Shown here in pieces: positions 44,327 through 53,816 of a stretch of 64,000 nt of DNA. Below the pieces are notes generated by a model that was given only the letters and a program-made list of their open reading frames with translations, searched no databases and was not told the origin of the DNA. Position 1 is the stretch's first letter. Each line of letters starts with the position of its first letter. The stretch is taken from contig JANMTS010000173.1 of the NCBI GenBank assembly GCA_031390755.1, positions 1 to 64,000 of the forward strand, in the 5' to 3' direction. A program made the translations under genes and the position numbers. This DNA is from DATMER01 sp031390755. GTDB lineage: Bacteria; Acidobacteriota; Thermoanaerobaculia; Multivoradales; UBA5704.

Positions 44327-47300
44327 CTACATGTTCCGCCGGTACTGGCCTCCCACCTGGTAGAGGGCGCCCGAGAGCTGGCCGAGCGTACAGACCTTGC
44401 AGGCCTCCATGAGCGCCGCGAAGACGTTCCCTCCGTCGAGCGCCGAGCGCTTCACCGCTTCGAGCGCCGCGGGCGCGGTTGCCGCGTTGCGCTCCTGGAA
44501 CGCGTCGCGCGCGTCGATGGCGTAGTCCTTCTCTCCGGTCGTCGCGCGGATGACCTCCGGCGGCGACACCGTGGGCGAGCCCGCCGGGTCGAGGAAGGTG
44601 TTGACGCCGATGAGCGGCAGCCGGCCGTCGTGCTTGAGCGTCTCGTAGTAGAGCGACTCGTCCTGGATCTTCGAGCGCTGGTACATCCGCTCCATCGCGC
44701 CCAGGACGCCGCCGCGCTCCGAGAGCGCCCGGAACTCCGCCAACACGGCCGCCTCGACGAGGTCGGTCAGCTCCTCCACGATGAACGAGCCCTGGGTGGG
44801 ATTCTCGTTCTTCGAGAGACCGAATTCCTTGTTGATGATCAATTGGATTGCCAGCGCCCGCCGCACGCTCTCCTCGGTGGGCGTGGTGATCGCCTCGTCG
44901 TAGGCGTTGGTGTGGAGCGAGTTGCAGTTGTCCTGGAGCGCCAGCAGCGCCTGGAGCGTCGTGCGGATGTCGTTGAACGCAATTTCCTGAGCGTGCAGCG
45001 AGCGGCCCGAGGTCTGGATGTGGTACTTGAGCTTCTGCGACCGCTCCTTGCCGTTGTACTTGTCACGAATCGTGCGCGACCAGATCCGCCGCGCCACGCG
45101 GCCGATCACCGTGTACTCCGGGTCCATGCCGTTCGAGAAGAAGAACGATAGGTTCGGCGCGAAGTCGTCGATCTTCATCCCGCGCGACAGGTAGTATTCG
45201 ACGAATGTGAAGCCGTTGGCCAACGTGAACGCAAGCTGGGAGATCGGGTTCGCGCCCGCTTCGGCGATGTGGTAGCCCGAGATCGAGACCGAATAGAAGT
45301 TGCGGACGTTGCGGTCGATGAAATACGCCTGGATGTCGCCCATCACCCGCAGCGCGAACTCGGTCGAGAAGATGCAGGTGTTCTGCGCCTGGTCTTCCTT
45401 GAGGATGTCGGCCTGCACCGTGCCGCGGACCGCGGAGAGCGTCGCCGCGCGGATCTTCTCGTAGACCTCGCGGGGCAGAACCTCGTCGCCCGAGACGCCC
45501 AGGAGCATCAGCCCGAGGCCGTCGTTGCCCTCCGGCAGCCCACCCTGGTACCGCGGCCTTTCCTGGCCCCGGCCCGCATAGATCTCGTCGATCCTGCGCC
45601 CGGTCTCGTCGGCCCGGCCCTGGCTGTGGATCCACTTCTCGCAACCCTGATCGATCGCGGCGTTCAGGAAGAAGCCGAGCACCATCGGCGCCGGACCGTT
45701 GATGGTCATCGATACGGACGTGGAGGGATCGGCGAGATCGAACCCCGAGTAAAGCTTTTTGGCGTCGTCGACGTTCGCGATCGAAACGCCGGAGTTGCCC
45801 ACCTTGCCATAGATATCGGGCCGGATGTCCGGATCTTCGCCGTACAGGGTGACGGAGTCGAACGCGGTCGACAGGCGCTTGGCCGGGAGCCCCCGGGAAA
45901 CGTAGTGGAACCGGCGGTTCGTCCGCTCGGGGCCGCCCTCGCCGGCGAACATCCGGGCCGGATCTTCGCTGTCGCGCTTGAGCGGAAAGACTCCGGCCGT
46001 GAACGGGAACTGGCCCGGAGGCGCTTCGCGCAGGAGCCAGATCAGGAGATCGCCCCAGTCCTCATACTTGGGGAGGGCGACCTTCGGGACCCGCAGGTGC
46101 GAGAGCGTCTCGGTGGCGAGGTCCAGCTCGATGACCTTGTCGCGCACCTGGAACTGATACTTGGCCGCGGCGTAGCGGCGCTTCGTGGCCGGCCACTCTT
46201 CGAGCAGCCTGCGGTTCTCCGGATCGAGCCGCGCCTCATACTCGCGGTACACGGCCTCCAGCTCGCCGACCAGCTCGGGCTCGCTCTCGACGCGCTCGGT
46301 CACCTGCACCGTGTCGGCGGGGCCTTCCGGCTCGACGATGTCGAGGCGCCGCCGGCCGACGTTCTCGCGCAGGGCGTCGATGGCGCCGCGGAGCTGGTAC
46401 ATCTTGCGCGCGATGGCGGCCTGCTCGCGGACGCGCTCGTCGTAGGACTCGCAGGTCTCGGCGATCTCGGCGAGGTAGCGCGTCCGGTCCGGGGGGATGA
46501 TGAAACGCCGCTCCTGAGGAGCGCTGTTTTCTCCACCTTGTGCAGCAAGAGCCTCGCGGTGCGATCCGGCGAGCGCCGTGGAGCCGGACTTCTTCCGGAG
46601 GACGGCCATCAGGGCCTCGTACAGCTGCGTCGTCCCGGGATCGTTGAACTGCGAGGCGATCGTCCCGTGGACCGGCACCTCTTCGTCCGTGATCGAAAAC
46701 GAATTGTGATTGCGGCGCCACTGCTTCTTCACGTCGCGGAGCGCGTCGAGCGAGCCGCGCTTGTCGAACTTGTTGATCGCGATGATGTCCGCGAAGTCGA
46801 GCATGTCGATCTTCTCGAGCTGCGTCGCGGCGCCGTACTCGGCGGTCATGACGTAGAGCGACGCGTCCGAATGCTCGGTGATCTCGGTGTCGGACTGCCC
46901 GATGCCCGAGGTCTCCACGATGATCAGATCAAAGCCGGCGGCGCGGCAGATCTCGATCGACTCGGCGACGTGCTTCGACAGCGCGAGGTTCGCCTGGCGG
47001 GTGGCCAGCGAGCGCATGTAGACGCGCGGATCGTCGATCGAGTTCATGCGGATGCGGTCGCCCAGCAGCGCGCCTCCGGACTTGCGCTTGGAGGGGTCGA
47101 TCGAAAGCAGGGCGACGGTGGCGTTCCGGGTGTCGGCAAGAAACCGCCGGACGAGCTCGTCCACGACGCTCGACTTGCCCGATCCGCCCGTTCCCGTGAT
47201 GCCGAGGACCGGCGGCCGGCCCTTCTCCGGGGCGGGTAAAGCCGCAAGCTCGGCGCGCAGCCGGTCCCCCGCCTCCGGAAAGTTCTCGGCGATGGTGATC

Positions 47301-47827
47301 AGACCGGCGATGGTGGCCGGGTCGCGCTCGGGGAGCTTCGCGAGCAGGGGGCCGAAGTCGGCGGTCCGCTTCTCGAAGTCGCAGCGCGCGAGCAGGTCGC
47401 TGATCATCCCCTGGAGACCCATGGCTCGGCCGTCGTCCGGAGAGTAGATGCGGGCCACTCCGTACGCGTGCAGCTCCTCGATCTCCGCCGGGAGGATCGT
47501 GCCGCCGCCGCCGCCGAAGACCTCGACCCGGGCGTTCGCCTCGCGCAACAGGTCGATCATGTACTTGAAGTACTCGACGTGGCCGCCCTGGTAGGAGGTG
47601 ATGGCGATGCCCTGCACGTCCTCCTGGATGGCGCAGCGGACGATCTCTCCGACCGACCGGTTGTGGCCGAGGTGGATCACCTCGGCTCCGGAGGACTGCA
47701 TCAGCCGGCGCATCACGTTGATCGCGGCGTCGTGGCCGTCGAACAGCGAGGCCGCGGTGACGATCCGGACGTGATTGCGAAGCGGCGCCGGCGAGAGGGA
47801 GGACGACGAAGAGGAAGGAGGATTCAC
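44327..47827 (-). CDS. icmF: Fused isobutyryl-CoA mutase IcmF
   Basis: A B12-dependent acyl-CoA mutase fused to its G-protein chaperone, about 1166 aa. The open frame runs further upstream, but the family N-terminus is reached just before VRIVTAASLFDGHDA, so I choose GTG 47827. Domains: B12-binding (SLFDGHDAAINVM near residue 28, HLGHN for cobalt coordination nearby), MeaB-like GTPase (GTGGSGKSS near 210, SIDPSKRKSGGALLGDR), linker, then the mutase barrel from about 600. Substrate residues read as Phe in RRFHYVSRG and Gln in KEDQAQNTCIF, matching isobutyryl-CoA mutases rather than methylmalonyl-CoA mutase (Tyr and Arg). It interconverts isobutyryl- and butyryl-CoA, possibly feeding branched starter units or valine breakdown. 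Confidence 0.93.
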   Translation of the reverse strand: MNPPSSSSSSLSPAPLRNHVRIVTAASLFDGHDAAINVMRRLMQSSGAEVIHLGHNRSVGEIVRCAIQEDVQGIAITSYQGGHVEYFKYMIDLLREANARVEVFGGGGGTILPAEIEELHAYGVARIYSPDDGRAMGLQGMISDLLARCDFEKRTADFGPLLAKLPERDPATIAGLITIAENFPEAGDRLRAELAALPAPEKGRPPVLGITGTGGSGKSSVVDELVRRFLADTRNATVALLSIDPSKRKSGGALLGDRIRMNSIDDPRVYMRSLATRQANLALSKHVAESIEICRAAGFDLIIVETSGIGQSDTEITEHSDASLYVMTAEYGAATQLEKIDMLDFADIIAINKFDKRGSLDALRDVKKQWRRNHNSFSITDEEVPVHGTIASQFNDPGTTQLYEALMAVLRKKSGSTALAGSHREALAAQGGENSAPQERRFIIPPDRTRYLAEIAETCESYDERVREQAAIARKMYQLRGAIDALRENVGRRRLDIVEPEGPADTVQVTERVESEPELVGELEAVYREYEARLDPENRRLLEEWPATKRRYAAAKYQFQVRDKVIELDLATETLSHLRVPKVALPKYEDWGDLLIWLLREAPPGQFPFTAGVFPLKRDSEDPARMFAGEGGPERTNRRFHYVSRGLPAKRLSTAFDSVTLYGEDPDIRPDIYGKVGNSGVSIANVDDAKKLYSGFDLADPSTSVSMTINGPAPMVLGFFLNAAIDQGCEKWIHSQGRADETGRRIDEIYAGRGQERPRYQGGLPEGNDGLGLMLLGVSGDEVLPREVYEKIRAATLSAVRGTVQADILKEDQAQNTCIFSTEFALRVMGDIQAYFIDRNVRNFYSVSISGYHIAEAGANPISQLAFTLANGFTFVEYYLSRGMKIDDFAPNLSFFFSNGMDPEYTVIGRVARRIWSRTIRDKYNGKERSQKLKYHIQTSGRSLHAQEIAFNDIRTTLQALLALQDNCNSLHTNAYDEAITTPTEESVRRALAIQLIINKEFGLSKNENPTQGSFIVEELTDLVEAAVLAEFRALSERGGVLGAMERMYQRSKIQDESLYYETLKHDGRLPLIGVNTFLDPAGSPTVSPPEVIRATTGEKDYAIDARDAFQERNAATAPAALEAVKRSALDGGNVFAALMEACKVCTLGQLSGALYQVGGQYRRNM

Positions 47828-48045
47828 AGGTTTGGTCCCCAGTTCAGTCTCTAAAAAGGCAAGCCGATTCCTCAAGATCGAGACGCAAGCGGCTTGGAGC
47901 CGGAGGAGCATACAACAGGCCGCGCGCCTCCCGGAACGCGGCCCGGGGGAATACGGCGGCGGGGCACGGATCTTGATTGCAATGCAGCCAGTCGGTGCCT
48001 GAACTGTGATAAGTGTGAGACGATCTTTACGGAGGATATAGACGC
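47828..48045 (+). promoter_or_regulatory. Divergent intergenic region with ribosome site
   Basis: This 218-bp gap separates icmF (minus) from the secreted-protein gene (plus) and must hold both promoters. A good ribosome site, GGAGGA at 48031-48036, decides the ATG at 48046. I see no convincing -10/-35 pair. Confidence 0.5.
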
Positions 48046-50307
48046 ATGCGTAATACCGCAAGGCCGCCCCACTCATCGAAACGGCCGCGCCTGCGAGCCG
48101 GCCTTCTGTTCGCCTCTCTCGCCGTCCTGACTCTCGCCACCGGCCGCGCCAGCCGCGCCGAGACCGCCGCCCAGACGGCCTCCTGGCCGGTCGTGGACGC
48201 CGTGACGACCCTCTCGCTCGACGCGGCGACGCTCTCCGGCCTCGGCCTGGAGATCACCGGGCTCGAAGCCAGCGGACGCCGGACGGCCCATGACCTGTCC
48301 GTCGTGCCCGCCGAGGCGCCGACGTTCAAGGCCAGCGGCGCGATCGGCCTTCGGGTTGTGGTCGCGTGGGACGGTTTCCGCGGCTTCGAGGGCGGCACGC
48401 TGCGCCATCAGGGCGGCCTGCGCCTCCGCGGCCCGGCGGGCTTCGACCTGGCCGGTCTCGTGCTGCGTCCGGGCAAGCGCGCGACGGAGCTGGAATTCGT
48501 CGACGCCAAGGGCACCGTGATGCTCACCACGGCGGAGGCGCAGTGGGAGATGGACGCCGAGCGCCACCAGCTGCGCTTCCTCAACGCCGATGTCCGGGTC
48601 ACGCCCGAGCTCGCGAAGCGCCTGGGGGATTCGCGCTACGCGGGTGTGGCCGTCGGCGTCCTCGACATGGATGCGACGCTCCAGGGCGGCGCCCTCCCCC
48701 CCTCCCCGCCCGTCGGGATCAATGCGCCGCCCGCCTGCGGCGACTGGAGCGGCAACGTGGACGTCGGGCTGGTGAACATGTCCAGCATCGGCCAGGCCGG
48801 CATCGCCACGGTCAACGGCCGGCCGGTGGTGGTGGTTCTCCCCTCGGCGGAGCTCGAGAACGTCGGCACCGCGAACGTGCCCTGGTACTCGAAGTTCACC
48901 AACCTGAGCGGCGTGCCGTTCGCGGACCAGCATCCGTACCTGGTCTGGCTGATGACGCGAGTCAACGCCGGAGTCCTCGAGCCCCTGGGCAAGAGCGATC
49001 TGAAGCACGCCTTCCTCACCATCAACACCGGCTGCGATCCGGGCGCCTGCACGGACTCGCACATCCTCGGCCTGGGCTGCGCGGATGTCTACAGCACAGG
49101 CACCAACAACAACGTCGGCTCGCTCGCGCCGCGCAACGAGGTCACGGCGTCGACCGGAATCTGGAGCCACTGCGGCGGCATTCCCTCGCACTTCGACACG
49201 GACGGCAACTGCGCCCAGGACTTCTCGGGCCTCGGCGAGAACGCCTTCACGCACGGCCTGAAGGCGGCCGAGGCGGATCTGCAGGTGGCGGGCGCCCAGT
49301 ACTACGTCGAGGCGTTCTACATCGTCCGCAACGACATCAACATCTTCAACAGCATGGGCTATCGGCAGGTGACTCCGGCGAAGCCGGTCAGCACCTGGAC
49401 GTTCCCCACCGTGGGTGCCTACGTCCAGGGACCCGCGATCAACGCCTGGGTGAATCCGACCACCCCCGGTCCTGACGCCAACAACCAGCTCGTCAACACG
49501 GCGGAAGGCCGGGTCCAGCTCGCCGTCAAGGTGACCGACGTGGCCGGCGCGCCCGGCAAGAAGCGCTACGCGTATGCCCTCCAGAACCACGACTTCGACC
49601 GCCGCCTCCGCAGCTTCCACGTTCCGTTCGACACCGCCAACGCCCTCATCGAGAACGTGGCCTATGCCGACGGCGACGGTTTCGCGGTCAACGACTGGGT
49701 TTCGACCATCGACGCCTCGGGCATCACCTGGACGGTTCCGGCCGGCACGGTGAATCCGCCCGCCGAGCTCGACTACGCGACTCTCATCTCCTTCCGCTTC
49801 GACAGCGACGTGGCCCCCACCCCGGTGGAGACGAGCATGGCCATCGCCGATGCCGGTCCGCCGGACTCGATCAACGAGATCCGCATTCCGGCGCTGGCGC
49901 CCGCCGGCATTGCGGGCGAGGGCGACTACCACACCCTCACCCCCTGCCGCGTGCTCGACACCCGCACCCCGAACGACGGAGCGGCTCCGCTCGCGTCGGC
50001 GAGCGTGCGTGAGGTCAACGTCGTCGCCAGCTCCTGCGGCGTGCCGGTCAACGCCTTCGCGCTGACCCTCAACGTGACCGAGATTGCGGCCACCGGCGCC
50101 GGCAGCATCGAGGTCTACTCGGTCGGCCCGCCGACCGGAGCCGCGACGGTGAGCTTCGACGCGGGCATCTTCCGCGCCAACAACGCCATCGTCATGATGA
50201 CCGCGGCCGGCAAGCTGAACGTCAAGCCGACCATCACCGGCGGCGGCTCGACGCACGTGGTGATCGACGTCTCCGGCTACTTCACGCCCGCCGCGAAAAA
50301 GAAGTAA
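48046..50307 (+). CDS. Secreted protein with C-terminal CRVLDTR domain
   Basis: A 753-aa protein with a clear signal peptide (RAGLLFASLAVLTLATGRASRA). Residues about 35-225 are beta-rich. A central domain (about 225-440) is Cys-containing (TGCDPGACTDSHILGLGCAD), has several short His/Asp-rich motifs (WSHCGGIPSHFDTDGNC), and may bind metal or form disulfides. The C-terminal 120 residues (YHTLTPCRVLDTRTP ... HVVIDVSGYF) are a beta-sandwich domain that recurs at the end of many large secreted proteins of Acidobacteriota and related bacteria. No catalytic function is recognised. The gene is followed by a strong terminator shared with the convergent neighbour. Confidence 0.85.
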   Translation: MRNTARPPHSSKRPRLRAGLLFASLAVLTLATGRASRAETAAQTASWPVVDAVTTLSLDAATLSGLGLEITGLEASGRRTAHDLSVVPAEAPTFKASGAIGLRVVVAWDGFRGFEGGTLRHQGGLRLRGPAGFDLAGLVLRPGKRATELEFVDAKGTVMLTTAEAQWEMDAERHQLRFLNADVRVTPELAKRLGDSRYAGVAVGVLDMDATLQGGALPPSPPVGINAPPACGDWSGNVDVGLVNMSSIGQAGIATVNGRPVVVVLPSAELENVGTANVPWYSKFTNLSGVPFADQHPYLVWLMTRVNAGVLEPLGKSDLKHAFLTINTGCDPGACTDSHILGLGCADVYSTGTNNNVGSLAPRNEVTASTGIWSHCGGIPSHFDTDGNCAQDFSGLGENAFTHGLKAAEADLQVAGAQYYVEAFYIVRNDINIFNSMGYRQVTPAKPVSTWTFPTVGAYVQGPAINAWVNPTTPGPDANNQLVNTAEGRVQLAVKVTDVAGAPGKKRYAYALQNHDFDRRLRSFHVPFDTANALIENVAYADGDGFAVNDWVSTIDASGITWTVPAGTVNPPAELDYATLISFRFDSDVAPTPVETSMAIADAGPPDSINEIRIPALAPAGIAGEGDYHTLTPCRVLDTRTPNDGAAPLASASVREVNVVASSCGVPVNAFALTLNVTEIAATGAGSIEVYSVGPPTGAATVSFDAGIFRANNAIVMMTAAGKLNVKPTITGGGSTHVVIDVSGYFTPAAKKK

Positions 50308-50317
50308 ACGTCTGAAA

Positions 50318-50358
50318 GAAACCGCCGCCCTGGTCTCCTCGACCAGGGCGGCGGTTTC
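50318..50358. terminator. Strong bidirectional terminator
   Basis: A perfect 18-bp stem starting GAAACCGCCGCCCTGGTC (50318-50335), a TCCTC loop and its complement to 50358. It is flanked by A-rich sequence on the left and ends in TTTC on the right, so it can serve both convergent genes (stop at 50307 on plus and 50371 on minus). Confidence 0.9.
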
Positions 50359-50370
50359 TCAACTCCGGCG

Positions 50371-51144
50371 TCAGCTCCGGCGCGGCGGCCAGGGGATGAA
50401 CGAGCTGGTTCGCTCGATGTACGCTCGATACCCTGGCCGCCGGCTCTCGATGTCCGCTTCGAGCAGGGGGACGCCCGAGACGCGCAGCAGGAGGAAGGTC
50501 GTAAACGCGGGCGCGTAGAGCGTCCAGATCCCGCCCGACACCCCCAGCGCGCACAAGCCGAAACCCCACCAGAGGAGCGCCTCGCCGAAGTAGTTCGGGT
50601 GCCGGCTGTAACGCCAGAGCCCGGTGTCGAGCACCCGTCCGCGGCTCGCCGGATCACGCTGGAACGCCCCGAGCTGGGTGTCCGCCACCGCCTCGAAGGC
50701 GAATCCCACCAGCCACACCACGAAACCGGCGACGCACCAGGCCGGCTGGACGACCGGTCGAAGCTGAACGAGGACGAGCGGCGTGCAGAGGATCGCGATC
50801 AACGTGGCCTGGAGCCAGAAGACGGTGAGCAGGCTGAGCCACCAGAATCGCTCCCCGTTCTTCTTGCGCATCGCGGCGTAGCGCCGGTCCTCGCCATGGC
50901 CGCGGCCCCGCCACGCGATGTGCGCGCCGAGCCTCAGGCCCCACACCGCGACCATCCCGAGGACCAGAAGCTGTAGCGGCGAGGAGGCCGGGGCCCGGAG
51001 CCACGCAATGCCGGCGGCCACCAGGAATCCCGGCCCCCAGAAGATGTCGACGAGACTGACGTCCTTCCGGGCCACGCTCACCGCCCAGAGGACGAGACCA
51101 CCCAGGAGACAGACGGCCCAGATGATGAGAAGAGTTGTAAGCAT
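50371..51144 (-). CDS. DUF1295-family membrane protein (steroid/isoprenoid reductase- or ICMT-like)
   Basis: About 257 aa if the ATG at 51144 is used; a TTG at 51162 is possible. There are six or so hydrophobic helices. The family signatures DVSLVDIFWGPGFL near residue 28, the block RYSRHPNYFGEALLWWG near 177 and SRRPGYRAYIERTSSFIPWPP at the C-terminus are those of DUF1295 proteins, which belong to the isoprenylcysteine methyltransferase/steroid 5-alpha-reductase superfamily. The His-Pro-Asn-Tyr motif probably helps bind SAM or NADPH. It lies at the inner membrane and may modify lipids; it is not in an operon with the fatty-acid cluster further right. Confidence 0.88.
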   Translation of the reverse strand: MLTTLLIIWAVCLLGGLVLWAVSVARKDVSLVDIFWGPGFLVAAGIAWLRAPASSPLQLLVLGMVAVWGLRLGAHIAWRGRGHGEDRRYAAMRKKNGERFWWLSLLTVFWLQATLIAILCTPLVLVQLRPVVQPAWCVAGFVVWLVGFAFEAVADTQLGAFQRDPASRGRVLDTGLWRYSRHPNYFGEALLWWGFGLCALGVSGGIWTLYAPAFTTFLLLRVSGVPLLEADIESRRPGYRAYIERTSSFIPWPPRRS

Positions 51145-51187
51145 GAGCCGAGGATACGCCAACCCACTCCTCAGGTCTCTGTGGGGC

Positions 51188-52162
51188 TCAGAAGAGCTTC
51201 ATTCTCTCCCCGATCCAGCCGGCGATCTCCGGCGGACAGCCGATCCGCTTCAAGGCTTGTCGAAACTGCGCTTGATGCTGGGGTTCCGCCAGATAGTGGT
51301 AGTGCAGCAGGATGGGCTCGAAGCCACGCTTCATGGGCCACGACCGCCCTAACCGCCCGGGACCGTCGAGGAGATGAAGAGGAATGTTGTAGCGCTCGTC
51401 GAAATCGTGGACATTCGAGGTTCTGGACCAGATCGCGACGCTCAGCGCGGCCTGGCTGGAGCCCCACCACTCGCTGGCCTCGGTCCCGACGAGGCCCGTG
51501 GATGCCCGGACGTCCAGTCCCGTCCCCGCCCAGGGACGCAGGTTCTCCGCCATTGAGGCAAAGAAGATCTCCCGCGTCCGTTCGAGAATCCCGAGATCCT
51601 TCCGGATCACGGAGAACCCGCCGTTGTACGACGCCCGGATCCGGACCTTGTCGATCGTCGTCGTGATCCACGGCAGCCGTGCGGGCTCGATGCCCCCGAA
51701 GGCGCAGATGCGGGACCAGTAGGCGTCGAGGGGATCGCCTTCCCCACCCGACGCCGAGCCCTTCATGTCCACGGGCCGGACGCCGGCGTCCGCGCGCACG
51801 AAGCTCGGCTCGCCGACGAGGACCATGTCCGTGTCCAACAGGACCAGATAGGGCCGGGGCGAGACCCGCTCGGCCCAGGCGCCGGCCACGATGCGGTTGA
51901 TCGTGCCGTAGGGGCTGCCCGTCTCGTTGAGCGGCTCCGCGACGTAGCTGACGCCGAGCATCTCGAGACGCGCCTGGGCTTCGGGGCCGAGCGTCAGCCG
52001 GGGCCGGGGCGAGACCGCGAGGATCGGGGCGTTCCGGTAGCTTCCGCCGAACGTCCGGATGCTCTCGCACAGAAGCCGGGCCTGCGGCTGCAGGCGGTTG
52101 GCCTCGACGCAGATCAGAAAGGCGATTTCGCTCTCGGCGATCTCATCAGGGGGGGCGGACAT
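51188..52162 (-). CDS. Glycosyltransferase-like protein (GT-A fold, DxD)
   Basis: A 324-aa protein starting MSAPPDEIAESEIAFLICVE at ATG 52162; the frame extends far upstream over the divergent gene but is not coding there. A DxD-like motif in the form LVLLDTDMVLVGEPSF (near residues 108-123) and the later segments YNGGFSVIRKD and PILLHYHYL resemble nucleotide-sugar transferases of the GT8-like class. There is no signal peptide or membrane helix, so it is cytoplasmic. It is divergent from the adjacent GT-C-like membrane protein with only 45 bp between the starts, suggesting shared regulation and a shared cell-surface glycan role (inference). Confidence 0.6.
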   Translation of the reverse strand: MSAPPDEIAESEIAFLICVEANRLQPQARLLCESIRTFGGSYRNAPILAVSPRPRLTLGPEAQARLEMLGVSYVAEPLNETGSPYGTINRIVAGAWAERVSPRPYLVLLDTDMVLVGEPSFVRADAGVRPVDMKGSASGGEGDPLDAYWSRICAFGGIEPARLPWITTTIDKVRIRASYNGGFSVIRKDLGILERTREIFFASMAENLRPWAGTGLDVRASTGLVGTEASEWWGSSQAALSVAIWSRTSNVHDFDERYNIPLHLLDGPGRLGRSWPMKRGFEPILLHYHYLAEPQHQAQFRQALKRIGCPPEIAGWIGERMKLF

Positions 52163-52207
52163 CGCGGTATAGGATAGTCGACCGCGTCGATCCCTCAAGG
52201 AGGCTGG

Positions 52208-53704
52208 ATGAGCGAGGATTCGGCCGCCGGCCGGCTCCGTTTCGCGGCGCTCCTCACGGCGGCCTTCGTGATCTTGACCGTGCCGCGCCTGCTGCTCCAC
52301 GAGCTCTGGCGCGACGAGGCCTGGCTCTGGGTCGTGGTCACCGAGGCCCGCTCCCTGCCCGAGCTGTTTGCACCGCTGGCCCGCAGCGGCCAGGGCTATC
52401 TCTTTCCCGTGCTCTGCTTTCTGGTGCGGCTGGTGTGGACGGCCCCGCAGGCGTTGCAGCTTCTCCATCTCGTCCTGGCCGGCGCCGCCGTCTTCATCTT
52501 CGTGCGGTGGTCGCCGCTCGGCCGCCGCGAGCGCGCGCTCTTCGTGCTCGGGTACTTCCCATTCTACGAATACGCAGTGATCAGCCGGCACTACGTCCTC
52601 GGGGCTCTTCTCCTTTGGCTGGCCTGCATCGCGGCGCGCAGCCGCCGGCCCGCCATCGCGCTCGGCGTGACGCTCGGCCTCCTCTGCCAGACCACGATCT
52701 ACGGCTACATCGTGGCCTTCGCGATCGCCTGCGGATGGTGGCTCGCCCGCCGGTTCCGCCCGGCCGAGCGCGTGCCGATCCACCTGTCCGAGGCCGCCGC
52801 CGGCCTGGGACTGGCCCTAGCCGGCGCCGTCGCGGGGCTCGTTCAGCTCATCCCCAGCGCAGGCACCAGTTTCGCTCCCGGCTGGCGATTCGGTTGGGAT
52901 CCGGCGCAGGCCGGCCAGGTTCTGGCCATGCCCTGGCGCGCCTTCGTCCCCCTCCCCCAGCCGGGTTTCCACTTCTGGAACACCAACCTGCTCAACCCCT
53001 GGCCGGTCCTGCAGGCGTTGGCCGGACTCGCAATGCTCGGAATCGCGGCCGCCCTTCTCTGGCGCAGCAAGATTGCGTTGATCACCTTCGGTCTCGGCGC
53101 CGCGGGATTTCTGGCCTTCGGCTACGTCAAGTACGTCGGCGTTCTCCGCCACCACGGCCATTGGTGGCTCCTGTTCGCGGCGGCGCTCTGGCTGGGAGGA
53201 GGCCTGAAGTCCGACCGCCGCTCCTGGCGCGTCCGGGCGCTCCTGGCCCTCCTCGTCCTTCACATCGGCGCCGCGGTCTTCTCCAGCGTCATGGATCTCC
53301 AGTATCCCTTCTCGAACGGCGCGGCGACCGCGGAGCTGATTCTCAGCGAAGGGCTGGATCGAGATCCGTTGCTCGGACATCGGGAGCCCCCGGCCGCCAC
53401 GGTGGCTCTCGCCCTCGGCCGGCCCCTTTACTCGCCGTCGCGCAGCGTCTTCACCACCCATCCGGACTGGGGTCCCGAGCAGCGGGAGATGAGCCCGAGC
53501 GAGGTTCGCTGCGCGGCCCGCGAGCTCGCCCGGCGAGAGGGAAAGGACGTTGTCCTCGTCCTTACCTGGGAGCCCCCGCAGTGGGACGAGCTCGAAGCGG
53601 CCGGCTCCCGCCTGGGCGCGATCGTGGCCACCGAGGACTACCGGCTCTATCGGCTCCGTCACGACCGGCTGGCGGCGACGGAGCCGTCGGCAGGGTGCAG
53701 GTGA
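52208..53704 (+). CDS. GT-C/GT39-like integral membrane glycosyltransferase
   Basis: A 498-aa polytopic protein with a good ribosome site (AAGGAGG at 52197-52203). About ten hydrophobic helices are evident. The first loop has LWRDEAWLWVV near residues 33-43, the Asp-Glu motif typical of dolichyl- or polyprenyl-phosphate-sugar-dependent GT-C enzymes of the PMT/ArnT type, and the C-terminal 130 residues form a soluble domain. Such proteins transfer sugars from lipid carriers on the outer face of the cytoplasmic membrane. The donor and acceptor are unknown. Confidence 0.7.
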   Translation: MSEDSAAGRLRFAALLTAAFVILTVPRLLLHELWRDEAWLWVVVTEARSLPELFAPLARSGQGYLFPVLCFLVRLVWTAPQALQLLHLVLAGAAVFIFVRWSPLGRRERALFVLGYFPFYEYAVISRHYVLGALLLWLACIAARSRRPAIALGVTLGLLCQTTIYGYIVAFAIACGWWLARRFRPAERVPIHLSEAAAGLGLALAGAVAGLVQLIPSAGTSFAPGWRFGWDPAQAGQVLAMPWRAFVPLPQPGFHFWNTNLLNPWPVLQALAGLAMLGIAAALLWRSKIALITFGLGAAGFLAFGYVKYVGVLRHHGHWWLLFAAALWLGGGLKSDRRSWRVRALLALLVLHIGAAVFSSVMDLQYPFSNGAATAELILSEGLDRDPLLGHREPPAATVALALGRPLYSPSRSVFTTHPDWGPEQREMSPSEVRCAARELARREGKDVVLVLTWEPPQWDELEAAGSRLGAIVATEDYRLYRLRHDRLAATEPSAGCR

Positions 53705-53816
53705 GCCCCCAAGGGCAGATACCAGCTGGGTCGGGCAGCATTTCACCGGCCAAGCGTGAGCTGATTCGGCTCCTCGTTGGGTGCTTGAGAATCAGCCGAC
53801 TTGGCTCTTCAACCGG

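Noticed and set aside
53760..53796. Inverted repeat GCTGATTC/GAATCAGC as a terminator between convergent genes
   Set aside because: Short stem, 21-nt loop and no T-tract.
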